A DNA stretch of 64,000 bases from Chrysaora quinquecirrha (lineage: Eukaryota; Cnidaria; Scyphozoa; Semaeostomeae; Pelagiidae). The stretch lies in NCBI GenBank assembly GCA_014526335.1, contig JACTAT010000057.1, positions 354,818-418,817 of the forward strand, read 5' to 3'. Shown one piece after another: positions 11,994 to 23,346 of this stretch; position 1 is the first letter of the stretch, and every line of letters starts with the position of its first letter. The position numbers and the translations under genes are program-made. A model generated the notes under the pieces. It saw only the letters and a program-made list of their open reading frames with translations, was not told where the DNA came from and did not search any database.

Positions 11994-14114
11994 GAATGAT
12001 CGCACACTGATAAAATGTCATCTCATTCAGTGGTAATGTCTCCTTGATATTGGTGACAGCAAGTCTCCTCAATTTTCAAGGACTTTTCTCAGGATCCGTG
12101 CAGATTGCAGGATTACAGTCTTCTGCATCTCTTCAATTCTTGTCTCAATTCCCAGTTCTTCTACTCTCCTCTTGATGTCTTTTGGTGGTGTTCCTAATGC
12201 CCCAATAACTATGGGTACTACTTTTACTTTCATATTCCATAACCTCTGGAGTTCTCTCTTTAAGTCCTGGTATTTCTCAACTTTCTCTTTCTCCTTCTGC
12301 TCTATCCGGGTATCATATGGGATGGCAAAATCAACGATAATGCAGTTGTTTTCTTCCTTCTTGATCAAAATTAAGTCTGGCCTTCTAGCTTCAATTACAT
12401 GATCGGTCTGGATGGTAAAGTCCCACAGTACCTTGCAAGTATCATTTTCAACCACACTTTCTGGCTCATGGTTGTACCACTTCTCGCTTACATGTACCCC
12501 AAACTTCCTACATATGTCCCAGTGGATTCTTCTCCCGACCCAATCATGTCTATTCTTGTATTCTTTCTGCGCCATTTTGCTGCATTCGCTGATGAGATGA
12601 TTAATAGTTTCATCAACCTTACCGCAGATTCTACATCTACTGTCCTCCTGTGTTTTGTCGATTTTGGCTTTGATGAGGTTCGTCCTAATGGCTATGGCTT
12701 GCTCTTGAGCTGCTAGGATGAGAGTCTCGGTCTCCCTCTTGATGCCACTATTTTTCAACCATTTCCACCTTTCCTCTCCAGCAATCTCCTCAGTTTGTCT
12801 AATAAATTGGCCATGTAGGACTTTCTCCTTCCAGTTTTCCTTGCGCTCTTTTGCTCTTCGATCTTTATATTGTTTCACTGTATCCTTCACTTCCATGTCC
12901 AATCTTTTAGCTGCACTCAACAGCCGTTCCTTGCTCTCTTGTACATATCTCTCTAGTCCAATTTTCGATGTTTCTATCGTATCTTCGACGCTGATAAGTC
13001 ATCTACCACCTTCATTTCGCGAAATATACAGCCGGTCCACATTACTTTTTGGATGGAGTGCTTTGTGCATCGTCATTAGTTTCCTAGTACGTCTATCTAA
13101 TTCTTGAGTCTCTTCTTTCCTCCAGTCTAGAAAGGGAGCAGAGTATCTTACCACTGAAACAGCCCAGGTGTTAATTGCTTTAATGATGTTATTTCCATTT
13201 AATTTTGTCTCTAAGACTTTCCTCACTCTTCGCTTATACTCTTTACTGACTCTTTCTTTCATCTCAGTCGTCTTTATATCATCTAACTCTTGAACACCTA
13301 GGTACTTGTAGCTTTCGTCTTCTTTTAGATTCCTGATCATTTTGTCGTCTGGCAAAGTAATGCCATCTGATTTTTCCTCTTTTCATAACAAGTGATGCAC
13401 ACTTTTCGAGACCAAACTCCATTCCTATGTCTGAGCTGTAAATTCTGACTGTCTCTATCAATGATTCTAGGTCTTTTTTGGTCTTTCCGTACAACTTGAG
13501 ATCGTCCATATACAGTAAATGATTGATCTTAACCTTATTTGATGAAAACTCATACCCAGGTGCTGCTTTTCTCAAGATGCTCGTAAGTGGGATCATTGAT
13601 ATGACAAACAACAAAGGTGATAAGGCATCCCTTGAAAGATCCTCTCTTTATTCTTACTTCTCCTAATATTTCATCTTTGCACATTATTTCCACTCTCCAT
13701 GAATTCATTGTCTCGCTTAGCAGATTTCGAACATTTTGGTTTACTTTTAAGGCTGCTAGACATTCCATTAACCAAGAGTGTGGGATCATGTCATACGCCT
13801 TCCGATAGTCCACCCAAGCCATTGACAAATTTTTTCTTCGACGTTTTACTTCTTTCAGAATCATTTTATCTATATATAGTAGATCTCCTGTTCCTTTTGA
13901 CTTTCTCCTGCATCCTTTCTGCTCTTCAGGTAATAGTTCTTGTCCCTCTAGATATCTGTATATTTCGTCAGAGAATATGCCTGTAAGTAATTTCCACGCA
14001 AGAGGTAGACATGTTATCGGACGGTAATTGCTTGCAACTGTACCTTTGGATTTATCTTTTTGTATTAGCACTGTCCTTCCCTTTGTCATCCACAATGGTG
14101 TTTTACCTTCCTCT
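11994..14114 (-). mobile_element. R4/Dong-like non-LTR retrotransposon, copy 1 (5' truncated)
   Basis: Its 3' end (minus strand) is at 11994, inside a TTA-repeat. Its 5' truncation at about 14114 is followed directly by another TTA-repeat. It encodes reverse transcriptase from [16 protein letters not shown] onward (13550-14110), the catalytic YMDD block (about 13505-13520), connecting region (12999-13355) and C-terminal endonuclease module (12069-12920). The C-terminal part has CRICGKVDETINHLISEC (C-x2-C-x7-H-x4-C) and a restriction-like endonuclease core RRPDLILIKKEENNCIIVDF, the arrangement of R2/R4/NeSL-type elements. Lesions include a 1-base deletion at the reverse transcriptase motif B (near 13628), an 8-bp deletion near 13368 and an in-frame TGA at about 12998. 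Not functional. Confidence 0.92.
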
Positions 14115-14134
14115 TTATTATTATTATTATTATT

Positions 14135-15977
14135 GAATGATCGCACACTGATAAAATGTCATCTCATTCAGTGGTAATGTCTCCTTGATATTGGTGACAG
14201 CAAGTCTCCTCAATTTTCAAGGACTTTTCTCAGGATCCGTGCAGATTGCAGGATTACAGTCTTCTGCATCTCTTCAATTCTTGTCTCAATTCCCAGTTCT
14301 TCTACTCTCCTCTTGATGTCTTTTGGTGGTGTTCCTAATGCCCCAATAACTATGGGTACTACTTTTACTTTCATATTCCATAACCTCTGGAGTTCTCTCT
14401 TTAAGTCCTGGTATTTCTCAACTTTCTCTTTCTCCTTCTGCTCTATCCGGGTATCATATGGGATGGCAAAATCAACGATAATGCAGTTGTTTTCTTCCTT
14501 CTTGATCAAAATTAAGTCTGGCCTTCTAGCTTCAATTACATGATCGGTCTGGATGGTAAAGTCCCACAGTACCTTGCAAGTATCATTTTCAACCACACTT
14601 TCTGGCTCATGGTTGTACCACTTCTCGCTTACATGTACCCCAAACTTCCTACATATGTCCCAGTGGATTCTTCTCCCGACCCAATCATGTCTATTCTTGT
14701 ATTCTTTCTGCGCCATTTTGCTGCATTCGCTGATGAGATGATTAATAGTTTCATCAACCTTACCGCAGATTCTACATCTACTGTCCTCCTGTGTTTTGTC
14801 GATTTTGGCTTTGATGAGGTTCGTCCTAATGGCTATGGCTTGCTCTTGAGCTGCTAGGATGAGAGTCTCGGTCTCCCTCTTGATGCCACTATTTTTCAAC
14901 CATTTCCACCTTTCCTCTCCAGCAATCTCCTCAGTTTGTCTAATAAATTGGCCATGTAGGACTTTCTCCTTCCAGTTTTCCTTGCGCTCTTTTGCTCTTC
15001 GATCTTTATATTGTTTCACTGTATCCTTCACTTCCATGTCCAATCTTTTAGCTGCACTCAACAGCCGTTCCTTGCTCTCTTGTACATATCTCTCTAGTCC
15101 AATTTTCGATGTTTCTATCGTATCTTCGACGCTGATAAGTCATCTACCACCTTCATTTCGCGAAATATACAGCCGGTCCACATTACTTTTTGGATGGAGT
15201 GCTTTGTGCATCGTCATTAGTTTCCTAGTACGTCTATCTAATTCTTGAGTCTCTTCTTTCCTCCAGTCTAGAAAGGGAGCAGAGTATCTTACCACTGAAA
15301 CAGCCCAGGTGTTAATTGCTTTAATGATGTTATTTCCATTTAATTTTGTCTCTAAGACTTTCCTCACTCTTCGCTTATACTCTTTACTGACTCTTTCTTT
15401 CATCTCAGTCGTCTTTATATCATCTAACTCTTGAACACCTAGGTACTTGTAGCTTTCGTCTTCTTTTAGATTCCTGATCATTTTGTCGTCTGGCAAAGTA
15501 ATGCCATCTGATTTTTCCTCTTTTCATAACAAGTGATGCACACTTTTCGAGACCAAACTCCATTCCTATGTCTGAGCTGTAAATTCTGACTGTCTCTATC
15601 AATGATTCTAGGTCTTTTTTGGTCTTTCCGTACAACTTGAGATCGTCCATATACAGTAAATGATTGATCTTAACCTTATTTGATGAAAACTCATACCCAG
15701 GTGCTGCTTTTCTCAAGATGCTCGTAAGTGGGATCATTGATATGACAAACAACAAAGGTGATAAGGCATCCCTTGAAAGATCCTCTCTTTATTCTTACTT
15801 CTCCTAATATTTCATCTTTGCACATTATTTCCACTCTCCATGAATTCATTGTCTCGCTTAGCAGATTTCGAACATTTTGGTTTACTTTTAAGGCTGCTAG
15901 ACATTCCATTAACCAAGAGTGTGGGATCATGTCATACGCCTTCCGATAGTCCACCCAAGCCATTGACAAATTTTTTC
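14135..15977 (-). mobile_element. R4/Dong-like non-LTR retrotransposon, copy 2 (more strongly 5' truncated)
   Basis: Matches copy 1 at a constant offset of 2141 bp with no indel seen, sharing the same 8-bp deletion, TGA and motif-B frameshift. It ends about 280 bp short of copy 1's 5' end, at the TTTTTTC preceding an ATT-repeat (15978-16001). The endonuclease frame (14210-15061) is intact over 283 codons; the polymerase is split and lacks its N-terminal motifs. It lies head-to-tail with copies 1 and 3. Confidence 0.92.
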
Positions 15978-16001
15978 ATTATTATTATTATTATTATTAT
16001 T

Positions 16002-19000
16002 GAATGATCGCACACTGATAAAATGTCATCTCATTCAGTGGTAATGTCTCCTTGATATTGGTGACAGCAAGTCTCCTCAATTTTCAAGGACTTTTCTCAG
16101 GATCCGTGCAGATTGCAGGATTACAGTCTTCTGCATCTCTTCAATTCTTGTCTCAATTCCCAGTTCTTCTACTCTCCTCTTGATGTCTTTTGGTGGTGTT
16201 CCTAATGCCCCAATAACTATGGGTACTACTTTTACTTTCATATTCCATAACCTCTGGAGTTCTCTCTTTAAGTCCTGGTATTTCTCAACTTTCTCTTTCT
16301 CCTTCTGCTCTATCCGGGTATCATATGGGATGGCAAAATCAACGATAATGCAGTTGTTTTCTTCCTTCTTGATCAAAATTAAGTCTGGCCTTCTAGCTTC
16401 AATTACATGATCGGTCTGGATGGTAAAGTCCCACAGTACCTTGCAAGTATCATTTTCAACCACACTTTCTGGCTCATGGTTGTACCACTTCTCGCTTACA
16501 TGTACCCCAAACTTCCTACATATGTCCCAGTGGATTCTTCTCCCGACCCAATCATGTCTATTCTTGTATTCTTTCTGCGCCATTTTGCTGCATTCGCTGA
16601 TGAGATGATTAATAGTTTCATCAACCTTACCGCAGATTCTACATCTACTGTCCTCCTGTGTTTTGTCGATTTTGGCTTTGATGAGGTTCGTCCTAATGGC
16701 TTGCTTGCTCTTGAGCTGCTAGGATGAGAGTCTCGGTCTCCCTCTTGATGCCACTATTTTTCAACCATTTCCACCTTTCCTCTCCAGCAATCTCCTCAGT
16801 TTGTCTAATAAATTGGCCATGTAGGACTTTCTCCTTCCAGTTTTCCTTGCGCTCTTTTGCTCTTCGATCTTTATATTGTTTCACTGTATCCTTCACTTCC
16901 ATGTCCAATCTTTTAGCTGCACTCAACAGCCGTTCCTTGCTCTCTTGTACATATCTCTCTAGTCCAATTTTCGATGTTTCTATCGTATCTTCGACGCTGA
17001 TAAGTCCTCTACCCCTTCATTTCGCGAAATATACAGCCGGTCCACATTACTTTTTGGATGGAGTGCTTTGTGCATCGTCATTAGTTTCCTAGTACGTCTA
17101 TCTAATTCTTGAGTCTCTTCTTTCCTCCAGTCTAGAAAGGAGCAGAGTATCTTACCACTGAAACAGCCCAAGTGTTAATTGCTTTAATGATGTTATTTCC
17201 ATTTAATTTTGTCTCTAAGACTTTCCTCACTCTTCGCTTATACTCTTTACTGACTCTTTCTTTCATCTCAGTCGTCTTTATATCATCTAACTCTTGAACA
17301 CCTAGGTACTTGTAGCTTTCGTCTTCTTTTAGATTCCTGATCATTTTGTCGTCTGGCAAAGTAATGCCATCTGACTCGACAATTTTTCCTCTTTTCATAA
17401 CAAGTGATGCACACTTTTCGAGACCAAACTCCATTCCTATGTCTGAGCTGTAAATTCTGACTGTCTCTATCAATGATTGTAGGTCTTTTTTGGTCTTTCC
17501 GTACAACTTGAGATCGTCCATATACAGTAAATGATTGATCTTAACCTTATTTGATGAAAACTCATACCCAGGTGCTGCTTTTCTCAAGATGCTCGTAAGT
17601 GGGATCATTGATATGACAAACAACAAAGGTGATAAGGCATCCCTTGAAAGATCCTCTCTTTATTCTTACTTCTCCTAATATTTCATCTTTGCACATTATT
17701 TCCACTCTCCATGAATTCATTGTCTCGCTTAGCAGATTTCGAACATTTTGGTTTACTTTTAAGGCTGCTAGACATTCCATTAACCAAGAGTGTGGGATCA
17801 TGTCATACGCCTTCCGATAGTCCACCCAAGCCATTGACAAATTTTTTCTTCGACGTTTTACTTCTTTCAGAATCATTTTATCTATATATAGTAGATCTCC
17901 TGTTCCTTTTGACTTTCTCCTGCATCCTTTCTGCTCTTCAGGTAATAGTTCTTGTCCCTCTAGATATCTGTATATTTCGTCAGAGAATATGCCTGTAAGT
18001 AATTTCCACGCAAGAGGTAGACATGTTATCGGACGGTAATTGCTTGCAACTGTACCTTTGGATTTATCTTTTTGTATTAGCACTGTCCTTCCCTTTGTCA
18101 TCCACAATGGTGTTTTACCTTCCTCTAAGCATTTTGTTAGACTTGACGCAAGCTGCGTGTGCATGCTTTTGAATTTCTTTAGCCAGAAGCCTTGGACACC
18201 ATCTGGTCCTGGTGCCTTCCAATTGGGAAATTTTCTGAGGATTTTCTTAACCGTGTTTTCTGTGATGTGAATCTCCTCTTGACCACCAACTTCTTTAACT
18301 TCTTCATAAAATCTCTTGAGCCATTCTGCATCTTTCTTGTGCTTTCCCTCTTTGCTCCAGATATCAGACCAGAATGTTTTTGCTTCTTCTGGATCTGGTG
18401 CTTCACTTTCCTCCCAGCCTTGGTCGTTGTTCAGTTGCTGGTAGAATCTTCCTTCATTGTTGCTGAATAGTCTGTTCTGCTGAAATTGAGATATCCGCTG
18501 GTTGTATCTCTTTATTTTGGCTGCTTTAGCTTTAATTCTCTGGCAAATTATCTCTTTGGTTGTCTGTAGCCCTCTTTGTTTGATATTATATCTTTTATGT
18601 AGTAGATCTTCGTGCTTTTTCTTCACTTTCCTTCTCTCTATAAGCATGTTAACTCTTGATAGATCCTTGTTTAGCACTTTTAGTTGGTTTTCCAGCCTTC
18701 TTTTCCAAAAAAGGTTCCTTCTTAACACCTCTGCAGGTTTTTATTCCCAACATTTCCGTTACTAGTGCGGCTCCACAGTATATAAGGTCATTCACTTCAG
18801 TAATATCAGTTACCTTCACTATACTGAGTACTTCATCTACTGTATTCACTGCATCTGACAATCTCTTTCTTTCTACTCCCCTTAATGTTGGCAGTCTCTT
18901 GCGTTCTTTCCCCTTGAATTTCATTCAGCTGTTGCAGTATCCCTTTTTGCTTTTCATCTAATTCATTTTGATCTCTGTCTACAACAAAATCTCTCGTTCT

Positions 19001-19753
19001 CATTGTTTCATTTTCATTTTGATCTTCTTCATCCATATTGATTTCCGCCACTCGTTCAGCATCTTCATCTCTCTCTTCATTGATCACAGTTCCTGGAATT
19101 CCACATTCTACATCCTCTATCAACCTTTTAATTTCCTCTAGTTCAAGATCTGTCAACCATTTCTTTTTCATTATCTGGGCCTTCTGATCTAGTAAGCGTT
19201 GTTCACTTATTTGGAACATTCCCATGTCTTTCCATAGATTATGCATTCTTATCCTATACCCAATTACTTTGGGATTACTTCTAAAGAAACACTCCATGAC
19301 AATTCTGTTTTCTTCATACGACCATTTCTTTCTGATCCTTCTAGCAGTAGCTGGTTGACGACCGGGCCCACGCTGCTGAGCCGTGAGACACCTGCCGGGC
19401 GAGAGAGCTTCACATGTAGTTCCACCCTCATTAACGCCGTTGTTGGATAATCCATTATTTGACATTACACTCATGATGAGGTTAGTGGTGATAAGGTGAC
19501 ACAACCACCGGTATTAGTTTTGTGACACCATCACTAGGGGGGTTGCCAACCAAGGCTGAAGGGTCCCCCCTACCCATGAGACAGACTAGCCCCCGCCGGA
19601 CGCCAACCCGGAATTTCGAGGCCTCGGGGAGAGCTGACAGGTACTACACCTTGCTCAAGGGTGACCTGGAGGTAGTTGTGGTAAAGGGTAACCTCATTAT
19701 CCCACGTCGAAACTCCACAACCGGATGCAGTTTAATGTCATGACCAGGACAAA

Positions 19754-19754
<1 letters not shown>
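16002..19754 (-). mobile_element. R4/Dong-like non-LTR retrotransposon, copy 3 (near full length, frameshifted)
   Basis: The longest copy, 3.75 kb. From its 5' end (19754, bordered by a long TTA-repeat) come a 5' UTR of about 250 bp, an N-terminal region with a Myb-like DNA-binding motif (KWSYEENRIVMECFFRS, about 19290-19345), a charged linker (18649-18924, +1 frame), the reverse transcriptase (17562-18728, with WKAPGPDGVQGFW, motif [17 protein letters not shown]), motif C YMDD in the next frame (about 17515-17530), and the C-terminal CCHC plus restriction-like endonuclease (16077-16926, two frames). At least five frame breaks are visible. At two sites it keeps a sequence that copies 1 and 2 have lost: it lacks their 8-bp deletion (near 17375) and reads GGA rather than TGA near 17008. 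An element of this class would encode one long ORF that nicks DNA at a preferred site and primes reverse transcription there. Confidence 0.92.
18833..19504 (-). pseudogene. N-terminal part of R4/Dong-like ORF, Myb-like domain
   Basis: A 223-codon open frame with conserved tryptophan spacing (RRIRKKWSYEENRIVME, then NLWKDMGMF and KKWLTDLELEEI). This resembles the Myb-like DNA-binding segment found at the N-terminus of RLE-type retrotransposons. An acidic stretch follows. The frame shifts near 18900 into the next segment. The start at 19504 is the first ATG after the 5' UTR; other in-frame ATGs lie within the next 20 codons, so the true start is uncertain. Confidence 0.75.
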
Positions 19755-19816
<62 letters not shown>

Positions 19817-19817
19817 T
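19755..19817. repeat. (TTA)n microsatellite at 5' border of copy 3
   Basis: About 20 perfect TTA triplets. Shorter tracts of the same repeat separate the copies at 11975-11993, 14115-14134 and 15978-16001. Together they mark the preferred insertion target of the array. Confidence 0.95.
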
Positions 19818-19827
19818 TACGGCTTGC

Positions 19828-20224
19828 ATCCTATCTTTTCAGCTTATAAAACTGTGAATACTTGCCAAGTTTTATTGCAATATCTTAATTCCCAACATAG
19901 TTACAATAGAAACGCTTGTAGAGGTATGGTAACGAGTACCCCAGTCTAAAAATAGAATAAGGGAGCACTTTTCCGGAGGGGTCTGCATCCTATCTTTTTC
20001 AGCGTATCAAACTGTGCATTCTTGCCAAGTTTCATGTCAGCATCGTTATTCCCAACATTGTTATGGTAGAAACCCTTGTAGAGGTATGGTACCGAGTACC
20101 CCAGTCTAGAAATAGCATCTGGGGACATTTTTCGATTGGGGTCTGTATCCCATCATCTTCAGCGTATCAAACTGAGTAGGTATGCTAATTTTCATGCTTG
20201 CTTCATAAAATGCACAATTCTGAC
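19828..20224 (-). repeat. Interspersed repeat, right member of the inverted pair
   Basis: Reverse complement of 10918-11325, with the same internal units (ACTGGGGTAC..., CAGCGTATCAAACTG on the plus strand). It begins immediately after the TTA microsatellite, so the retrotransposon array fills the interior of this inverted repeat. Confidence 0.85.
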
Positions 20225-20540
20225 AAATAGCTGATATACTAATCAGTCTAAGTCTAGGTAGTCTAGTCTCTTCTGGTTTTCGCCAGTACTTAAAACGTTT
20301 AGTCATTCATAAATATTGCTTCCACTATTATTGAAATTTCCTCAGATTCAGGAAATTTGACAGTCACAAGAAAATTTTGGAGGAAATTCATATTTTGAGG
20401 AATTTTGAAGAAATTTTGTAATTTTGGTTTTCCATCATATGTATTCCAAGTATTTCTTTTCTTTGATCATTGTATTTGAAAGTTCCAATCTTCAAAATTT
20501 CATAGTTCTTTAGTGTAATGAAATGAGTCATAACTCAACA
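20225..20540. other. Spacer with TTTTGGAGGAAATT-type AT-rich sequence
   Basis: No gene or repeat family recognised. Runs up to the proposed start of the BEL LTR. Confidence 0.4.
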
Positions 20541-20808
20541 TGACACGTGGTGGCTGAACATTGTTGTTAATTATTCTTAATTATTCTTATTTATGCTTAC
20601 TCGTTTCCAGACTCTTTTTAGTATTTAAGGAATATTTCCGTTCTTTTATTCAGTTGTTGTCCTTAGTTCGTCACGTCATTCGCTTCGTTTACGTATTCAG
20701 TTCAATCGTTTCAATGCTCACAGTAATTACCAATAGTTTATGTATATAGTTTATTAGTTATGTATATATTTGGGAGATAAGTTGTTCTCTTGTTTCACGT
20801 TCTTCACA
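20541..20808 (+). repeat. Probable 5' LTR of BEL/Pao element
   Basis: Begins TGACACGTGGTGGCTG and ends ACGTTCTTCACA, the expected TG...CA form, three bases before a primer-binding-site-like TGG. The 3' LTR is not in the window: the element's 3' end falls in the assembly gap or is lost. The left boundary is therefore inferred from the TG dinucleotide and position only. Confidence 0.55.
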
Positions 20809-20811
20809 AAT

Positions 20812-20824
20812 TGGTGCCGTGACC
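20812..20824 (+). promoter_or_regulatory. Primer binding site of BEL/Pao element
   Basis: TGGTGCCGTGACC starts with the TGG that pairs with the CCA end of a tRNA. It lies just after the LTR and about 47 bp before the gag start, as expected for minus-strand priming. The tRNA identity was not determined. Confidence 0.6.
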
Positions 20825-20870
20825 AGTATTCGAGTTATAGCCGTTCGTATTCTTTCATTCATTCGTAATC

Positions 20871-22200
20871 ATGCCGCCGAAGCAAAAAACGCAGTTCGAG
20901 AAGCTCAAACAAGAGAGAAGACAACTTAGACGCACATTCACGAAGATTTTCAACGAGGCATCCGTTCTATTCACGAAAACAACTCTCACAGACGACGAAA
21001 TCACGACTCTAAAGTCAGCATTCGAATTATTAAAGGCTACGTTTCAAGAAGGAAGCAATCTGGAGAAAGACATCAAGAACATCGTCCTTGAAGAAGTAGA
21101 AGACGAAGCCGAACAGGATGAGTTCTTTGATGAAGGTGATTCTGTTATAATTGCAAATAAAGGTAAGCTCAGTAAGCTTGAGTTCATTATCTCTAAATTC
21201 GAAAAACCAGCCGCGAATCCAGCCACGCCGTCCTTCCTCGCCGCAGCCACAGCCTTCTTCTTCGACTCCCACGTTTTCACGTTCAAAACTACCAGATCTA
21301 AACCTCCCCACTTTCGACGGTAATATTACGGAGTGGATTGGGTTCTGAGAACGTTTCCAGTCGCAAGTAGGGAAATCTCCTGATCTCCCTAATTCTGCTA
21401 AGTTCACGTACATCATGGGTCAACTCAGAGGAGAGGCATTGGCTACTGTGAAAGGTCTTATCCCTTCAGATCAAAATTACGCTATTTTAGAAGCTACGTT
21501 ACAAGAAAACTTTGGCCTTCCTAGGAGAATCATTCGCGCTCACGTTTTGAATTTGCTTAAAATGCCTAAACCGAACCCCGTCGCCAGTAGTTTACGTCAT
21601 TTTTACAATTCTTTGATGGGTGATATTCGTTCGCTTAAATCTCTCAAGATTGATGTCGCGGCTTGTGCCCCATTCCTAGTGCCCATCATAGAAGACAGGC
21701 TTCCTGGTAAAGTACTCAGTCATATAGGTGATTGTGGTAAACAGTCAATTTTCGATTTAAAGGGCTTTATCGAGAAACTCTAAGAATATATTACCCGCCA
21801 AGAGCAGGCAGCAATCGCAAATCGGCCAACTGGCCACCAGCCGTCTTTTGAGTCATACGAACCCCCGTCTACTACTTTCAGTACTCTGTCTGCCTCCGTA
21901 AACGTTCGTTGCCAACTTTGTAAGGGCCCACATGGCGCCCAACGCTGCCCTCTGCCCGCAGCCGATAAGACAACCGCTGTAGTCAGCAATAAACTTTGCC
22001 TTAACTGTTTATATACGGGATATCGTGTCTCACAATGCAATGCTAAAGGTCGTTGTGCTAAATGTAAGGGAAAGCATCACACGGCTATTCACGGATTCAA
22101 ATCCACCGTAACACTAGTTCAAGTAATTCTCAACGTAACAGTAATTCAGCAAGGCAACCCCCGTCGCAAGCAAACACGCATGTTGCTATAATTTCTAACG
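20871..22200 (+). pseudogene. BEL/Pao gag (DUF1759 plus CCHC knuckles)
   Basis: Starts MPPKQKTQFEKLKQERRQL with a coiled, charged N-terminus. It shifts frame near 21200 into LPDLNLPTFDGNITEWIGF, the signature opening of DUF1759 gag, and continues to about 21780. A stop at 21346 (TGA) and one at 21781 (TAA) interrupt what is otherwise one frame. Downstream are zinc knuckles CQLCKGPHGAQRC (about 21910-21950), CLNCLYTGYRVSQC and CAKCKGKHHTAIH (about 22000-22090). This protein would package element RNA into cytoplasmic particles. The start codon is the first ATG after the primer-binding site. Confidence 0.88.
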
Positions 22201-22301
22201 AGCCACCTACGCCTCAGGCCGCTCCTAGCATTATTCCTACGGCTCCTACGTCATCTCAACAAACCGTTTCTAACTGTGCTTTCGCTGCACCACGTTCTAG
22301 C

Positions 22302-22640
22302 TTGTTGGATATTAACATTGAAAATAACATTGATCCGTTAAAGCCTGTTTATTCTTCTCATGTCGATTCTAACGTTATTAAGTTCAAGGATTCTGATACG
22401 CTTATAAGCTCTCATAATGTTGATATCTCTGAAGCGCAATCTAAGCCTGAAAACACTGTCGTAACCAGTAACTTCGCTAACACGATTCTTTTGAAAACCG
22501 CTAAAGCTCTCGCAATTTCTGCAGATAAGAAAGTTACAGCCAGAATCTTTTTCGATGAAGGCTCACAACGCAGTTACGTTCGCACCGCATTTGCTTCTGA
22601 ATTGGATTTAATTCCTACGTCCTACGAATTGGCCTAGAAG
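22302..22640 (+). pseudogene. BEL/Pao aspartic protease region (DUF1758)
   Basis: Open frame ending in ARIFFDEGSQRSYVRTAFA, the DUF1758 retroviral-type protease signature. The active-site triplet, usually DSG or DTG, reads DEG, so catalysis is doubtful. The frame ends at TAG near 22635 and coding continues in another frame. Confidence 0.8.
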
Positions 22641-22696
22641 CCCCCACAGGAATAGAAAATGTTCGCCTTCTCATAACAGACGAAATTGTTCAACCT

Positions 22697-23346
22697 TTGC
22701 AACAATATTGCTTCAAGGAAATGAAATCTAACCCCCGTCTTCAAGATTTGCCTTCGGCTAACGATTTTAAGGATGGCTCCTTTGTCGTTGATATTCTATT
22801 AGGAGCTGATGCCGCGTATCGCTTTCTTGGCAACGTTTCACAAGAAAGTTCACACCCATTGATTCAAGAATCTAAATTTGGATATGTTTTATCCGGTCCT
22901 TTGCTTAACGATTCAAAGCCGACTTGTGAGTCAACACCAAAGGGTCACGACATTTCAACAAACACGATTAACTCGCCTTTCGCAGATTCTGACAATAGCC
23001 AAAACGACTCTGCTGTTTCCTTTGAAAATTTGATGAGCAATTCATCTTTGTTTATTCAAATCGACCGTCTATTTCAAGATCAATTCGTTTCTGAAACACC
23101 TCAGGACACGCAAATGAATGAATTTTTACATTCCTATCGCCAGCAAATCGAATTTCGAAATGGATCTTATTACGCCCCTTTGCCTTGGAGAACTGACCAC
23201 CCGCCTGTGCTCTCGAATTTGAACCTCTGCAAAAAACGTTTAGAACAAGTCACGACACGATTAAACAAACTAAGCCTAATGGACGCCTACCGTAAGGTTA
23301 TGGCCGAACATTTGTCCAATGGTTATATAGATAGTCCGGTGGCCAA
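22697..23346 (+). pseudogene. BEL/Pao pol, protease-to-RT linker
   Basis: Contains VDILLGADAAYRFLG and FGYVLSGPLL, the conserved block after the protease, then NEFLHSYRQQIEFRNGSYYA (about 23120-23175) and LPWRTDHPPVLSNLNL, the lead-in to reverse transcriptase. It stops being BEL-like at about 23331, where the TTAG foldback begins. The reverse transcriptase itself, including its catalytic aspartates, is not found on the other side of the insertion. Confidence 0.85.

Noticed and set aside
12172..19450. Plus-strand open frames in the retrotransposon array (for example 12172-12402, 12718-13107, 18192-18470)
   Set aside because: They are antisense shadows of the minus-strand retrotransposon ORF and recur with each copy.
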